Below are positions 1-10,362 of a stretch of 64,000 bases of DNA, one piece after another. The notes below the pieces were generated by a model. The model worked only from the letters and a program-made list of their open reading frames with translations. It had not been told where the DNA came from and did not search any database. Position 1 is the stretch's first letter, and each line of letters starts with the position of its first letter. The position numbers and the translations under genes were made by a program. Source of the DNA: Diplosphaera chodatii (lineage: Eukaryota; Chlorophyta; Trebouxiophyceae; Prasiolales; Stichococcaceae); assembly GCA_032358165.1 (NCBI GenBank), contig JAALGY010000012.1:2418001-2482000 (forward strand), in the 5' to 3' direction.

Positions 1-1482
1 ATGGTGGAGCTGGCATCGCCCCGGGGGCAGTCCATTCCGCTGGTACACCGCCGGACCGTAAAAAGCGTATGCTACTGCCTTGTTTGCACTGCAACCTGAC
101 AATAGACATGCCCGGATGTGGACAGTGCAGTTCGTCAGTCTCTCTGCAGGACCCGCGCTCAGTGACTCCTGAGGCGCAGCACCGCTGTCCCGACGTGCGC
201 CGCTTCATGGCTGATGGTGCGTCTGAATGGGTCATGATGGAGTGTTGAGCTGGCAGCTGTCACGTGCGTCACATCCTGTACATTCAGGAAGATTGCGGTT
301 TCTTCTTCTTGCAGGCGAGGCCATGTCCGCGCTGCAGTCCTCCACCAGCATCGTGTTTGCGCGCCACGCCATGTATGACGCCATCTATGTGGCAGGCGGT
401 GCGATTTTAACGGTTGCCATGCACCTAGCTCGTGTTGCTCCCATGCTGGATAGCAGGCAAGAACCCATCTCACATCTCACATCTCACATCAATTCACCAC
501 ACCACTCTTTGCGTGGTCTTCGCCCTGCTGCAGCAGCCTGGTCCTGTATTAGTGGCTATGAGGCTGCTGGAGGCTGCGGCAAGGTTGCGCAAAGAATACC
601 TTGCTTGTGAAACACACACTACTGACCGCGCGGTGAACATCCTGCCATGAGCTGCCTCACACACACCCGCAACCCAAACCACCAGCCGGCCTACACACAA
701 GGTGGCGTGTGCAGGCCACGGCATCATGTGGGATGGCGCGGTCAACGACGAGCTGAAGAAGCTGCTGGAGGCCGCGCTGGCGAACGGCGGCGTGGTGGCG
801 GCCTGCGGCCATGGCGCCGTGGCGCTGCTGGACGTCAAGGACCAGTCCACCGGCGACTACTTCGTCAAGAACAAGGAGGCGAGCACTCCACCATCCGCCA
901 CCTGTGTGTCAAGCCTGACCCTGATTTGGTGCTGCGATGGCAGATCAGCAGCGAGCAGAATTGCGCCACGGAGCACTTTTGATGGGACAGTGTGAGCGCA
1001 TTTCCACAGCCAAGCACAGCCGTAGTAAGTCTGGCTTCTGTGTGAGGACCATTGGCGAACCTGGCAGACCACATCTTTCTGTGTCTGATACTCAAGGTCA
1101 CCGCGCCCACGCGCCTGGACGAGCAGGCGGCGGGCGTGATGGACTTCGTGCCACTCCAGCTGCCGGAGCAGCTCAAGAAGCGCGGCGCCACCTTCAGCCA
1201 CGCCGACACCATCGACGCCCCCTGGGCCGTACGCTCTGGTGGGTCGACCCAGCAGCCAGTCCGTGCCCCGCACACAACAAGGAGTGCTGCTGCTCCATAC
1301 AATGCAATGCGATGCATCTAAGGGCTGTTGCTGGAGTGCTGCACAGCACACTGGTGGCCTGAGCATGGGTTGCCAATGCGCTCGCAGGCCACCTGGTGAC
1401 GGGCCAGAACTGCAACGCTGCCAAGAAGGTCGCCGAACTGGTGGTCGAGTTCGAAACATTCGGTGTGCGTGTCACGCCATGA
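1..1482 (+). CDS. DJ-1/PfpI superfamily protein, Hsp31-like (5' partial)
   Basis: Exons 1-42 (5' part off the window), 150-216, 315-398, 715-878, 1097-1238 and 1388-1482 join in phase to a stop at 1480-1482. The order of motifs matches the class I glutamine-amidotransferase-like DJ-1/Hsp31 fold: VELASPRGQSIPL, then DAIYVAGGHGIMWD, then the elbow GGVVAACGHGAVALLDVKD, YFVKNKEVT, and GHLVTGQN with AAKKVAELVVE near the C-terminus. The family includes glyoxalase III-type chaperone/deglycases. The elbow is odd: relatives usually have Cys directly before HG, while here Gly sits there and Cys is one residue earlier. The intron after 878 appears to use a GC donor. Substrate and compartment cannot be judged because the N-terminus is missing. 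Family call is firm; activity is open. Confidence 0.85.
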
Positions 1483-1822
1483 GTTGTCACGCTAGATATC
1501 TGCGACATCGAAGACAAGGCTGCCAGGTTATTTGCAAGCAGAGGGCTGGCTGCATGAAGCTACATGTGTGCATGACTGATGTTTAGGTGCATGAGGACTC
1601 CACAAAGGTTGAGTGTTTGCCACCTTGGAGACAATCGCTGTCTGGTATATATATGGGGAGCAGCTTGCCTGATGATGAGCTGGCATGGCGCCAAGTGCTT
1701 GAACTCAAGAGGCAGACTGGATTTATGTGGTGCGTACGATCCATTGTGTAGGACCTGGCCGACGCCATATTGGACAGATCACGCTGCAGGCACAACTTGC
1801 AGCACAGCAAACCAACACATCC
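1483..1822. other. Convergent intergenic region
   Basis: This stretch holds the 3' ends of the DJ-1-like gene (+) and SSF1 (-). I see no further exon, RNA or repeat in it, and no clear TGTAA on either strand close to the stops. Confidence 0.5.
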
Positions 1823-4800
1823 TCAAGTCCTGCCTCCCTTCTGCTTCTTTCTGCTGCCACTGCCACCACCGCCGCCGCTACCCTCCTTTCGCCTCTTCTT
1901 CTCCTCACGCCGTTCCTCTGCCTTCCCTTCCCTCTGCTTCTTCTCCCCCCTGCCGCTGCGGTCCCGCAGCGCGCCGGGTTTCCGCTTTTTGACGCCCGCA
2001 GCCCCGCCCATGCCCTCTCCAGGCAGCTGTAGTTCATGCAGAGCCCATGCTGAGCTATCAAGGTCAACATAACATCCTTTGACAGCATTTACATAGGACA
2101 CTCGAAGTCGCAGCGCAAGCGACGGTGACAGCACAAGCAGCAGATGTATTCTGTACGCACGTTGTGCATACGCACGATGAGAACCATGCAGGGAGCACAC
2201 CTGCTTGCGCCCCTGCTGCCGAGGTGCTGCCCCCTTCCTGCTGCCGGGCCGTCCACCGCCGACACTGGCAGCACCCGCACTAAATGCCGCATCCGGTTCC
2301 TCACCCACCTGCTTGCAACCAGCTTCCTTGTGTGACTTCTTCGGTGTGTCTTGAAAAGCAGGCCTTGTCTCCTGATGATGAGGGCATGGACACCGCAGCT
2401 ATGCCCTGCTGACCGGTGACACTGTTAACAACCTGTGGAAGGGACCGCAATCGGCAGCAGCTGCACAGCGCAGGACCCCACCTCTTCGCGGTAGGCAGCC
2501 GCATCGTCTTCAGCCTTTGTGGTGCGCCGCTCCGCAGCTGCCGCGTCCAGCTCCTGCCACCAGCACAGTTCTCTGAGACCTCACTGTTTTGTCAACTGAC
2601 ATTTGCACAGACACATCAACCAGACATCTACTGTGGCACACTCGCATACTCAAGGGACATGGCAGGGTTGATTGCATGCTGTTGCATTTCGCTGCACCAC
2701 TGTGCACCTGCTGCCACCACGGCTTGGAGGGAGCTGCCTCCGCCGGGCCCTTAGCAGCCGCTGCAGCTGCAGCTTTCCGCTTCACATTCTCTTCCTGTGA
2801 CGCAGCATAGGTTCACAGGCTTTGCACACTACAGCAAACCTGTGTCTTCTGCTCACATGTATGATTCTCACGACAGCAACGCGCTCCTCTGCAAGATGCT
2901 ATCCCAGTGCAAGTACAGCAATGTCACTGGCAGCCCGATACCTGCTGCTTCCGCCGGGCCTCCTTCTCTGCTGCTGCCCTCCGCGCCGCCTCCTGCTTGG
3001 CATCACCCGCTGCCACATCTGCCGCCGTGCGATCCTCGAACGCGTGGAACAGCACCTTGCCGTCGCACAGCCCCTCCTCGACCTTCACAACCTCGAGGCT
3101 CATGCGCGGCCCAATCTGCACGGGCATTGTTGTTCTCGCCTGTTAGCATCTTGAAGGGGTCACTGCATTGGCGACCCTGGGCCAACCAGGAAGCTGACAG
3201 CCCTCTGCGCTCATGCTGCACTTGGGTGAACCTGAGTATGGGGATCTGGCACGGCAATGCAAAGTGAAAGCCGCGCACCTCCTGCAGCTGCACGCGGGAC
3301 TGGCGGGCGGCCAGGTTGCCGCGGCCCAGGTCCTGCGCCAGCGTCACCCTCGACTCGCCCGCCTCCTCCCCCTCCGACTCCTGCAACCAGGGCACGCAGC
3401 CCAGCTGTCACCAGCACGACAGGCTCAGTGTATCAATCCTCCATGTCATGCAGGAGACGCACATACTGTCTACCCTCCGCCATTGTCGAGCCACAGAACA
3501 GCCGCCCTGGCGGCGAGAGGACAGCTGCCGTGTAGGGAGCTGCCGCCAGCCAGCAATGCCAGCAACCGGCTTGTCAGCGCCCTCACCGAGCCGTAGCCGG
3601 ACTTGGTGAGGAAGTCCGCCACGTCGAGGGAGTCGCCCAGGGACGGTACACCGCGGCCGCCCACCAGGGCCTTGACGCCCTTCGACACGCCGCTGGGCGC
3701 CAGGGCGATGGCGTAGTGCCGGAACTCGATGCGGCCCGTCGCCGCGTCGTGGTTCAGCAGCACCACCCGCTGCATTTTGAGGGCATGCGGGAGAGTATGT
3801 ACGTTTGCATCTGGTCTGGTGCATCATGCTCGTGTGGCCGCGAGTGCCGTCAGCTTGATGTAACGGGCACTGTTGGGGTTCTGGCAGCCGTCATTGAAGT
3901 GATAACTTGTAACCGTTCAATCACCCACCTGGCAGCTGGCGAGGCGCACGGTGGTGACATTGAGCGTGGGGAACAGGTTCTGGAACATTGTTGTGGCCAA
4001 CTTCAGGTGCGAGCCGCCCCCTGCAGCACCTGCATTGCGATCGAACAACTTCCTGTTTCAACAGCAGCACAGCTGGGTGACTGAGCAATGTGCAGAGCCT
4101 GCCTGGTCACGGTACTCATGCCACAATGCCCACAGGCAAGCGGCAGGGACAAGCCTCACCGAAGTTGTTCATGACCAGCAGGGGCGGGGCGGCCCACAGG
4201 TTGGCTGGCGCCCGGGGCCGCGGCTGCGACCCCGCCACATCCCGCATCAGCGCATACTCGTGCACCCGCATCGTCAGCGTGGGGCCCTGCAAGGCAAGGG
4301 ATGCAGAGCTGATGGGTTGGACTGCAGGAGCTAGTGGTTTACCGCCTAGATGCCCTCAGCACACCACGTGAATCAGTGACCAGCGCCAAATATGGGCTGA
4401 TCCCCATGAGTGACCAGCGCCAAATATGGGCTGATCCCCATAGCTCTGAAAGCGCTCAGCTCAGTGCAGCAAAGGCTGCACGATCGGGGAGTGCCACTCA
4501 CGCGCGGGCTCTTGGCGATGCGCAGGTAGGAGGCGCGCTGCGTGGCGGTCAGGATCAGGAAGTGGGTGACACCCAGGGGCCCCGCGATGTGCACGAAGTC
4601 GCGCAGCACGTTGCGCTTGGACTCCCGCAGCCGCGGCGCGGTGTGCGGCGCCATCACCTTGCGCAAATCCTGCTCCAGGTCCGCCATCACCAGCTGCGGC
4701 CAGGGCCAGATGTATGGTGTCACACGTTGGACATGTGCCAGGACAGCGGGTGGGAGCTGCTAGCATGTATGAAAGCAATGCACCTCTGCCTGCCGTGCAT

Positions 4801-5236
4801 GCAACGGCCAGGCAACGGCTGTGCCTGTGCCCATGCTGCCACGTGCTACTGCTGTGCTTCACATGATACACAATGCAGCCGTTGCTTAGGTAACACGCTC
4901 GAAGCATATGCCACTGGCAAAACCGTGACGCCAGCGGCGGTGCAATGACACATATGCAGCTCCTTACCCCGTATCTGCCACGGCGGAACACGAAGCTCTT
5001 GGGGTCCCCCTTCTTTGCTGGGTCCTGGCTGACCGGCTGGTGCGTGCGCTTCTTCCTCTGTGATCAGATTGTTACAAGGAATGCAGCGGTCAGCCGGCAT
5101 GCATGGTGGGGAAAATCACTAGCACGAGAGCGCGCACAACGGATGCTGAACCGCAGAGCAAGCACACCAATCACAATCTAGAACATGTACGAGGCTCGCA
5201 CATGAGCACAGGAAGCCTTACCCTGGGCTTTGCCAT
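1823..5236 (-). CDS. SSF1: Suppressor of Swi4 1 / Peter Pan ribosome biogenesis factor (Brix domain)
   Basis: Twelve minus-strand exons keep phase from ATG (5236) to TGA (1823): 5236-5222, 5057-4968, 4693-4502, 4286-4160, 4020-3929, 3769-3587, 3380-3279, 3115-2942, 2794-2708, 2553-2482, 2308-2201, 2026-1823, giving 481 residues. The Brix domain is clear: PKSFVFRRG at the N-terminus, KVMAPHTAPRLRESKRNVLR, DFVHIAGPLGVTHFLILT, LKLATTMFQNLFPTLNV, RVVLLNHD, then IGPRMSLEVVKVEEGLCDGK. The family (yeast Ssf1/2, animal PPAN) acts in the nucleolus in 60S pre-ribosome assembly, near 27S pre-rRNA processing. The last two exons encode a basic Lys/Arg/Gly-rich tail typical of nucleolar proteins. It is divergent from the eS10 gene with about 0.6 kb between starts. 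Confidence 0.93.
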
Positions 5237-5844
5237 GTTTGCTCAGAGGGATGCAGCAGCGACCAGCAGCAAAACTGCTGGAGGTGCCCTACCAGCGTCT
5301 GTAACGTTGTGAAGGCTCCAGCAAGCGCTTGCTACTATTCCACTTGTGTACTGAGCCCATCGCAGCTGGCTGCACATGGGGAGATGGTAGCCATGCTCAC
5401 GCACCCTGCACTGCAGCTGCCCTGCCCCGTCCACCGCTGCTCAGGCCCCTGGCCGCTGCAAGTGCTGGTGTTTCCGTGAGCGCCTCCCTCTCTTCGCCTT
5501 TGCGCACTGCGGCGTTTCCGCAGTTTTCAGGTGAGGTTTGCCACATAAGAGCCTGCTGACACTTGCTGTTGGGCCCCTGGCTGCGCTTGATTGCCATTGG
5601 TGGCATCCTGCTCGGTTGGCCGCCGTGCCTGTGCTTGCGCTTGCGTGGCTGTGACCCGCTGCAGCATGCTGACGGCGCAGGAGGTAGCATCTGTGGTGTG
5701 TGCACAAGGCTGTATATGTTCCTGCTGCCGGGTTGCTCATTTTTGACAGAGTGATGCCCTCTTGGATGTGCAGGCCTCTGTGCCTTCTCGGGAGTCGAGT
5801 CGGCCTCGTGTCGACGCGTCAGTACTCCTACCAAGCCGGCAACC
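5237..5844. promoter_or_regulatory. Shared divergent promoter region of SSF1 and RPS10, with a likely RPS10 5' UTR intron
   Basis: About 608 bases separate the two divergent start codons. A pyrimidine-rich tract (about 5481-5500) precedes a good donor (CAG then GTGAGG, 5531) and an acceptor at 5771-5773, so a 5' UTR intron of RPS10 at 5531-5773 is likely. The tract could serve a TOP-like role, but the transcription start is unknown. I see no clear TATA box. Confidence 0.45.
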
Positions 5845-7932
5845 ATGCTGATCTCCAAGTCTGACCGCAAGAAGGTCTACAAGTACCTCTTTGAGGGTGC
5901 GCTGTTGCGGCTGCTACCACTGGCGGCTACATGGCACTTCATGCTGATCGCATATTCTTGACGCAGCGATGAGATCAACTGCAGAGGAGCATTCCGGCGC
6001 CTCTCGCCGCCAACTGTGGCACACAACAAGCTATACGAGCTGTGAGTTTCAACATGGTGTGCTGGGGTTCCCCAGCACACCTGGGAGTGGCTCCCGGTGT
6101 GCTGACTTCAGCTTCGGTTGCGCTGCAGAGGGCGTGCTGTACGCCGAGAAGGACTTCAACCTGCCGAAGCACCCCCAGGTGGACGTCTCCAACCTGGTGG
6201 TCATCAAGCTGATGCAGTCGTTCAAGTCCCGCGAGCTGGTCACCGAGCGCTTTGCGTGGCGCCACTACTACTGGTGTGTGTTCCTCCACCAGCTCCCTCT
6301 GCTCCCATTTCTCGTGGCGGTTTCACATCTCTGAACTTCGCCACAGCAGTGGCAGTGACGACAGCAACCCTGCAACGGGGAGTTCCTGCTCCCCATCACC
6401 TCGGGCGCTTGCCTGACGGCTGCGGGGTGCTGAGCCGCATTGTGCTTTAATTTAGTATTGGAATTTCAAGGCGACGTCATGTCAATCTTCATCCTCGCGC
6501 ATATTTTCCATGAATTGGTGCTTTGGCAATGATGACAGCAACCCTGCTCTGAGGAGTTCCTGCTCCTCGCATATCAGGCGCCTGCCTGATGGCTCCAGGG
6601 TGCTGAGCCGCATCGCGCTTCACTTCGATTCTGCTGTCGCATTGATGATATCGTGCTCATGTTTAGACCATCTAGTTTTAGTGTGTTGTCCATGGCAATG
6701 ATGATAGCAACCCTGCAAAGGGGAGCTCCTGCTCCTCGCATATCAGGCGTCTGCCTGACGGCTCCAGGGTGCTGAGCCGCGCCACGCCATTTGTAGATTA
6801 TTTTCACTCTAGTGTTAGTGTGCTAGTCTTACGGTATACAAGAGTGTGGCAGTGAAGACAGCAGCCCTTACTGGGAAGTTCCTGCTTCCCACCATGTCAG
6901 GCACTTGCCTGACACCACCAGGGTGCTGAGCCGCACACTCTTGCTTTGCTTATCATTGCTTAGTGACATCAATCATGTCAGGCCAGCTCGTGGCAGTGAC
7001 GACAGCAACCCCGCTCCGGGAAGCTCCTGCTTTCCCTTGCTCAGGGTCCTTGCCTGACAGCACCGGGGTGCTGAGCCGCACCTTGCTCTTCTAGATGTGC
7101 TGATGTACACAAGCAGTGTCCCCACTGCCTCCCTCCTCAATTGAGCCTGTTCATGAGCATGTGGCAATGATGACAGCAACCCCGCTCCGGGAAGCTCCTG
7201 CTTCCCTTGCTCAGGCATTTTGCCTGACAGCATCGGGGTGCTGAGCCGCATCTCATCCTCAACACCTCCAGATGCACCTTGCTTTCTACATGTCTGCTAC
7301 CGCCTCTTTTGCTATGCCATCACATACAGCCTAATCCATGCTGCACCTGCCCTTGCTGCAGGTTCCTGACCGACGAGGGCATCGAGCACCTGCGCGAGTA
7401 CCTCAACATCTCGGCCGACGCGGTGCCGGCGACGCTGAAGAAGTCGACGCGCCCCCTGGAGCGGGCCCCGGGCGGCGGGGAGCGCCCCCCGCGCCGCGAG
7501 TTTGGCGACCGCCCGCCCCGCCGCGACTTTGGCGGCGACGGCGGCGGTGAGTGTTCGGTCGCTGTGTTTAGTGTCTGCCAGTTGCGTGCATGTACGCTCA
7601 ACACACTGGGACGCTCATGTACTCCTGCAAGCCTGCTGCACCCTGCGCTGCAGGCTTTGGCCGTGGCGGCGGTGACCGCGAGGGCTACCGTGGCGGCCCG
7701 CCGCGCGAGGGCGGCTTCGGCCGCGGCCGCCCGGCCGGCGACGACAAGGTGTGTGTTGCTGTCTGCGAGACCCATGTTGACAGGTGCTGTGTTTTTACTA
7801 TGCACGCGTCGCTCCGCTGGTCTCTGATTCTATTTCTTGCAACTACTGCAGGCTGGCAGCGCGCCCGCGGGCTACACGCCCTCCTTTGGAGGCGGCGGCT
7901 TCGGCCGTGGCGGCGGCGCACCTGCCTCCTAG
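5845..7932 (+). CDS. RPS10: 40S ribosomal protein S10 (eS10)
   Basis: Five exons, 5845-5896, 6129-6273, 7362-7546, 7654-7748 and 7852-7932, join in phase to 185 residues. The eS10 core is obvious: [70 protein letters not shown] and the [16 protein letters not shown] segment. The C-terminal third is Gly/Arg-rich (RGGG, GRGRP repeats), as in plant eS10. The protein sits on the beak of the 40S subunit. Intron 2 (6274-7361, 1,088 bases) is far longer than the others and hosts six snoRNA-like units. A TGTAA signal lies at 7976-7980, 44 bases past the stop. Confidence 0.96.
6349..6438 (+). ncRNA. Box C/D snoRNA-like unit 1 in RPS10 intron 2
   Basis: Terminal stem GTGGC (6349-6353) with GCCGC (6434-6438); C-box-like GTGACGA (6355-6361); D box CTGA (6430-6433). 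Between them are hairpin 1 (GGGGAG/CTCCCC) and hairpin 2 (TCGGGC/GCCTGA, one G-T pair). Same-strand intronic location fits processing from the host pre-mRNA. Confidence 0.65.
6523..6611 (+). ncRNA. Box C/D snoRNA-like unit 2 in RPS10 intron 2
   Basis: Perfect C box ATGATGA (6529-6535), D box CTGA (6603-6606), terminal GGC/GCC pairing. Hairpin 1 is GAGGAG/CTCCTC, a compensatory change against unit 1; hairpin 2 is TCAGGC/GCCTGA. Confidence 0.7.
6692..6780 (+). ncRNA. Box C/D snoRNA-like unit 3 in RPS10 intron 2
   Basis: C box ATGATGA (6698-6704) and D box CTGA (6772-6775) with TGGC/GCCG closing pairs. Hairpin 1 GGGGAG/CTCCTC uses one G-T pair; hairpin 2 is TCAGGC/GCCTGA. Confidence 0.7.
6846..6934 (+). 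ncRNA. Box C/D snoRNA-like unit 4 in RPS10 intron 2
   Basis: C-box-like GTGAAGA (6852-6858), D box CTGA (6926-6929). The closing stem extends outward: GAGTGTG upstream pairs with CACACTC downstream. Hairpin 1 is GGGAAG/CTTCCC, again compensatory; hairpin 2 is TCAGGC/GCCTGA. Confidence 0.65.
6990..7079 (+). ncRNA. Box C/D snoRNA-like unit 5 in RPS10 intron 2
   Basis: GTGGC/GCCGC terminal stem, C-box-like GTGACGA (6996-7002), D box CTGA (7071-7074). The segment before the D box ends GGGGTG; units 2-4 have AGGGTG. Confidence 0.65.
7161..7249 (+). ncRNA. Box C/D snoRNA-like unit 6 in RPS10 intron 2
   Basis: GTGGC/GCCGC terminal stem, perfect C box ATGATGA (7167-7173), D box CTGA (7241-7244), hairpin 1 GGGAAG/CTTCCC, hairpin 2 TCAGGC/GCCTGA. 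It is closest in sequence to unit 5. Confidence 0.7.
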
Positions 7933-9007
7933 TTGTGTCCAGCAGTTACTTGTTGAGCTGCATGCTACCTGCAATTGTAAGGCCTCAGCATACAAATCCC
8001 ATTTTTTCCCCAGCACCCCCCCACTACTCTGGTCTTCGCCAGCACAGTACCGTAGTCCCCCTGTTCGCACATCTGCTGTTGGTGTCTTCGGGATCACAAA
8101 GCCACTTCCACCATCCATCCTTCGGCTCGTCGACTGTTCAGCAGCGTTACCATCTGGGTCTGCGGTGTGGCGCTAGCAAAGTTGCGTCCGGCGCACACCG
8201 CGCGGTATCAGGTGAAGTGCAAGCATATGCAGTTGCAGCCAGACACTCTGTAGGCACAATGAGAGCTTCACGTGTCCATAGCTGACCATGGTGCAATTGG
8301 ATCGCACACCACCTATTGCTGGAGCCTGGTCGCCAGCACACAGCAGGTGTTAAACTGCGGATCAAATTGTTTCCCTGTGTGTGGATAGAAGCATATGCCA
8401 GCAGAGCAAGTGGCAGCGAGGTACGACATGTCCAAATTAGCAGGCCTGACTGAAGCAGCAAACAGAGCAGTGTTGACGACCTGTCACAAGCATTCGACCT
8501 GCAGTTGTTGCAGAGGCAACACGCACAGCCAGCGCGCAGCGCTGGCTGCTTTGTGGAGTCCTCCCATGCCAAATCATGGACGGTCTGCGCAAAAGGCATC
8601 GGCGCGCTTGCTGCCCATGCTGCAGTGCGCATCTGAGCAAGTATATCAACATGGATATCGAGTATGGCCTCTGCGTACGTCTGGGGGCTCCACCAGCAAT
8701 GCTGCAGGCCATCAATGACGCTCAGCTGGCCCGGAGCGCCCGGCAGCGCAGCCGCGCAATTGCGCAGCGGGGCGGCTGCGCAAGCTGCGTGCGGACGCTT
8801 GTGGTTAGAGCCTTAGAGGCTGTCGGTGCCGCCTGCTGGGTTGCTTTTGCCCACCGTCTAAGAAACAAGCGGAGAGCTCAGCCCCGGTCGCAGACAGCCG
8901 GCAGTGCACATATCGAAAAGGCAAACCACCGACCGGAGATGCCGAACTGTCAAGCCGGGTCCGTTAGAACGATACGGGACAGAAATTGCGAGTTGGCACT
9001 ATGTGAA
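7933..9007. other. RPS10 3' UTR and gene-poor spacer
   Basis: After the RPS10 poly(A)-like signal (7976) I see only short, overlapping, low-quality open frames and no recognisable exon chain. Confidence 0.4.
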
Positions 9008-9114
9008 GATGTCGTGGCCGAGTGGTCTAAGGCGCAGGCTTAAACCCAACGAACGTTGAGTGGTCTAAGGCGCCTGTCACTTCGGTGGCGAGGGTTCGAA
9101 CCCCTCCGACATCA
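9008..9114 (+). tRNA. tRNA-Leu (anticodon most likely UAA) with intron
   Basis: Acceptor stem GATGTCG (9008-9014) pairs fully with CGACATC (9107-9113), followed by discriminator A. The A box (TGGCCGAGTGG) and B box (GGTTCGAACCC) are perfect. The D stem is GCC/GGC, the long variable arm is CAC-TTCG-GTG (class II), and the T arm is GAGGG/CCCTC. T-runs at 9134-9138 and 9141-9148 can end Pol III transcription. With anticodon stem GCAGG/CCTGT the anticodon is UAA and the intron is about 27 bases after position 37. The alternative stem CAGGC/GCCTG keeps base 26 but gives AAA. The anticodon CTTAA can pair with intron TTGAG. A 16-base D-arm segment is duplicated inside the gene (9020-9035 and 9058-9073). 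Confidence 0.75.
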
Positions 9115-10362
9115 CGGATTACGTAATCTATCATTTTTCCTTTTTTTTGCACTTTTGAGCATAGTTTTCCATAAAATATTGCTGCAGCACGTACCTGAGT
9201 GTTTTGGACCGCGAGCGGCGGGAGCAGCCTGCTGTTGTCGCGAGTGAATCCCGAATTTGAAAGTTTGGAAGCCGATGGAAGCCACAGCGCAAAGTCGGCC
9301 CCTCGAATTCTTGGAAAAACCTCTATGCTTCCCGCCAACAGGAGACCGCCTGCGCTTGCTATGTGCTGCACCGTCGACTGTGACACGCGCCCAGGGTCTC
9401 GAGACAGCGATATCGACCACGGCTACGCTTTGCTGGTTGCCTGCCGGGGTGACATCGCAAGGTTCGTGACGAGGTCGCGACTCGTCCGTTAGTTGCTGTC
9501 TGCTTGTCGACGGCAGCCGTGCGCGAGGCTGCAACCACTCACACAACCGTCACAGCAACGTACGAAGACGACTACTGTAGCGTGTTGCGTCGTCGTCGTC
9601 GGATTCCGAAATTGTTCCAGGTAGGCATTTGATGTCGGGCTTTTCGACCCACGGGTAGCTGCCCCATGTAGCACCCAAGTCTTTGCACGTGTGGTGGCTC
9701 GCCTGCGGCCTGACCTGTGGCCGTAGCGTCGTGCAATGCAGCACAACCCGGACTGTGCCACGACCCTCGCAGGCCTGCACTAAAGAGTTGCGACACGCTC
9801 GCCTCGCGACGTCCCATCACTGCTGTCGTTCTGCTTCCATCTCCTCCCCCTCCCGTCTATTGCTAGATAATCACAAGTATTTTGGCGGCGCAGGTCCGGG
9901 CCCAGCAGCGAATCGCGCAAGTGTCCAAGGTGACCGCAATTGGTGAATTGTGGCGTCAACAGTCCCCGTCTGGCTGCGCATACACAGGTGCTACCCACCC
10001 CCATCATCTGTTCAGACACTTGAACGAATATATGCCGAACTGACACCCAGTTAGTCTTCGGTTTGATGATCTGTATGGCTCCCGTCAGGGCCGCTCATGT
10101 GCCCGCCGCTGCATAAAGCTTGCCTTGCACCGTCGTGTAGACTACGTATCAGCAGTGGCGCGTAAGAGCCCACACAAAGCTGGACTGCACAAAGCTGAAC
10201 TGCACATGCTGCACCACGGTAGCAATCTGAGCCCGACTGCACAGCACACAACTGTTCTTGCTCAGAACCGCCAGTGGCATGCACTGCAGGGGAACAACCC
10301 CGGTCGTTTGCCAGCGGAAGACATCTTGCAGCGACTGCTGCTCACAGCACCAAACAGCGCCC
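9115..10362. other. Spacer upstream of paralog A
   Basis: CpG-richer than its surroundings around 9200-9780. One 97-codon frame on + (9199-9492) looks weakly protein-like but has no recognised motif, no neighbour exon I could join, and a plausible minus-strand alternative. I do not call a gene here. Confidence 0.3.

Noticed and set aside
6345..7250. RPS10 intron repeats as a simple tandem satellite or MITE array
   Set aside because: Spacers between units are unrelated in sequence and length, while C/D-like boxes, closing stems and compensatory hairpin changes are kept, which fits RNA genes better.
8576..9043. 155-codon + frame upstream of the tRNA
   Set aside because: It runs into the tRNA gene and has no motif or homologous exon structure.
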